Positions 5,003-5,108 of a stretch of 5,108 bases of DNA are shown here, one piece after another. Location of the stretch: the NCBI GenBank assembly GCA_021823945.1, contig JAKALW010000099.1, positions 1 to 5,108 of the forward strand, read 5' to 3'. The DNA comes from Microcaldota archaeon. Its GTDB lineage: Archaea > Micrarchaeota > Micrarchaeia > Anstonellales > VGKX01. The notes beneath the pieces are model-generated. The model made no database searches. It had not been told where the DNA came from and saw nothing but the letters and a program-made list of their open reading frames with translations. A program made the position numbers and the translations under genes. Each line of letters starts with the position of its first letter. Positions within the stretch are counted from its first letter, which is position 1.

Positions 5003-5108
5003 AATGTCGAGGTCGGCAGGGAGAAATACCTTAAGCTGCAGGCAAGCCTGCTTTCCCGCATCGCGCCCGAGCTGGCGCGCAACAAATCCCTGGGAACTGG
5101 GATTTACG
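5000..5108 (+). pseudogene. Homologous continuation of gene B beyond the TGA, to the window edge
   Basis: After TGA the same frame reads 35 codons with no stop (NVEVGREKYLKLQASLL, then SRIAPELARNKSLGTGIY). It aligns without gaps to the end of protein A (9 of 35 identical, including the final IY) and to module B1 (13 of 35, including NKSL). By analogy with A, only about six residues are missing beyond the edge. So this is the genuine C-terminus of B, separated from the rest by one codon. GGA to TGA needs a single G-to-T change at 5000. Confidence 0.75.

Larger units (their letters stand above)
2204..5005 (+). repeat. Four copies of the 12-rung, 9-residue-repeat core in genes A and B
   Basis: The cores lie at 2204-2521 (A1), 3008-3325 (A2), 3860-4177 (B1) and 4688-5005 (B2, containing the TGA). 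All are 106 residues and align with no gaps. Cys, Ser or small residues prevail at rung positions 1 and 4. A1 and B1 share the lead-in GN..LGNS.F.E.S. A2 and B2 share GCG..DS.FC..CY.SV.L and RCFE.DS. This pattern implies that a two-module gene duplicated in tandem to give A and B, after an earlier duplication of one module. Confidence 0.85.

Noticed and set aside
1880..5108. Window-wide UGA recoding as the default reading
   Set aside because: Only two in-frame TGAs in over 1,000 codons, one placed at an ATGA junction by a ribosome binding site, and TGA is a coupled stop in the 29-aa gene. Trp is TGG throughout. Kept only as an alternative to test.

Overview
The window looks archaeal. Shine-Dalgarno sequences are of the GGTGAT/AGGTG type at tight spacing, TATA-like boxes lie upstream of several starts, a pure oligo-T tract serves as terminator, and AGG and ATA codons are common. 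The lineage cannot be fixed from this sequence alone. Positions 1-~355 are about 24% G+C by hand count. The composition changes abruptly near 355, and the next 60 bases are 50% G+C, similar by eye to the rest of the window.

Left, AT-rich part (1-~355): a minus-strand gene running off the edge encodes the N-terminus of a UbiE/MenG-like SAM methyltransferase, with its own TATA-like box. Behind it is an uncertain minus-strand ORF whose 3' half is AT-rich and whose 5' half lies in the GC-balanced DNA.

Middle part (~525-1360): a plus-strand helical protein of unknown function (145 aa) faces a small minus-strand operon. That operon encodes a 29-aa micro-protein, overlapped by a 58-aa stand-alone helix-turn-helix protein of the resolvase-HTH type. 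Both genes have a GGTGAT ribosome binding site exactly 4 nt before the ATG. A T6-CC-T8 terminator follows. About 500 bp without a convincing gene (1361-1879) hold several hairpins and TATA-like elements, possibly a structured leader or small RNA.

Right part (1880-5108): two tandem paralogous genes, here called A (522 aa) and B (487 aa to the first stop). Each encodes two copies of a module of about 235-240 residues: an N-terminal helical cap, a variable strip, a solenoid-like core with strict 9-residue periodicity, and a C-terminal helix. All four cores align without gaps over 12 nine-residue rungs. The second module of each protein carries ladders of Cys/Ser spaced exactly 9 residues apart. 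I do not recognise an established function. The A/B junction carries a decayed duplicate of B's ribosome binding site and first codons, offset by 94 bp. Gene B is interrupted by TGA at 5000-5002, where the other three modules have a conserved Gly codon, and the homologous frame continues to the window end. Both TGAs (end of A and inside B) lie in one reading frame that has no TAA or TAG from 1880 to 5108. The best explanation is a nonsense mutation or base error in B, with UGA readthrough or recoding as a less likely alternative.
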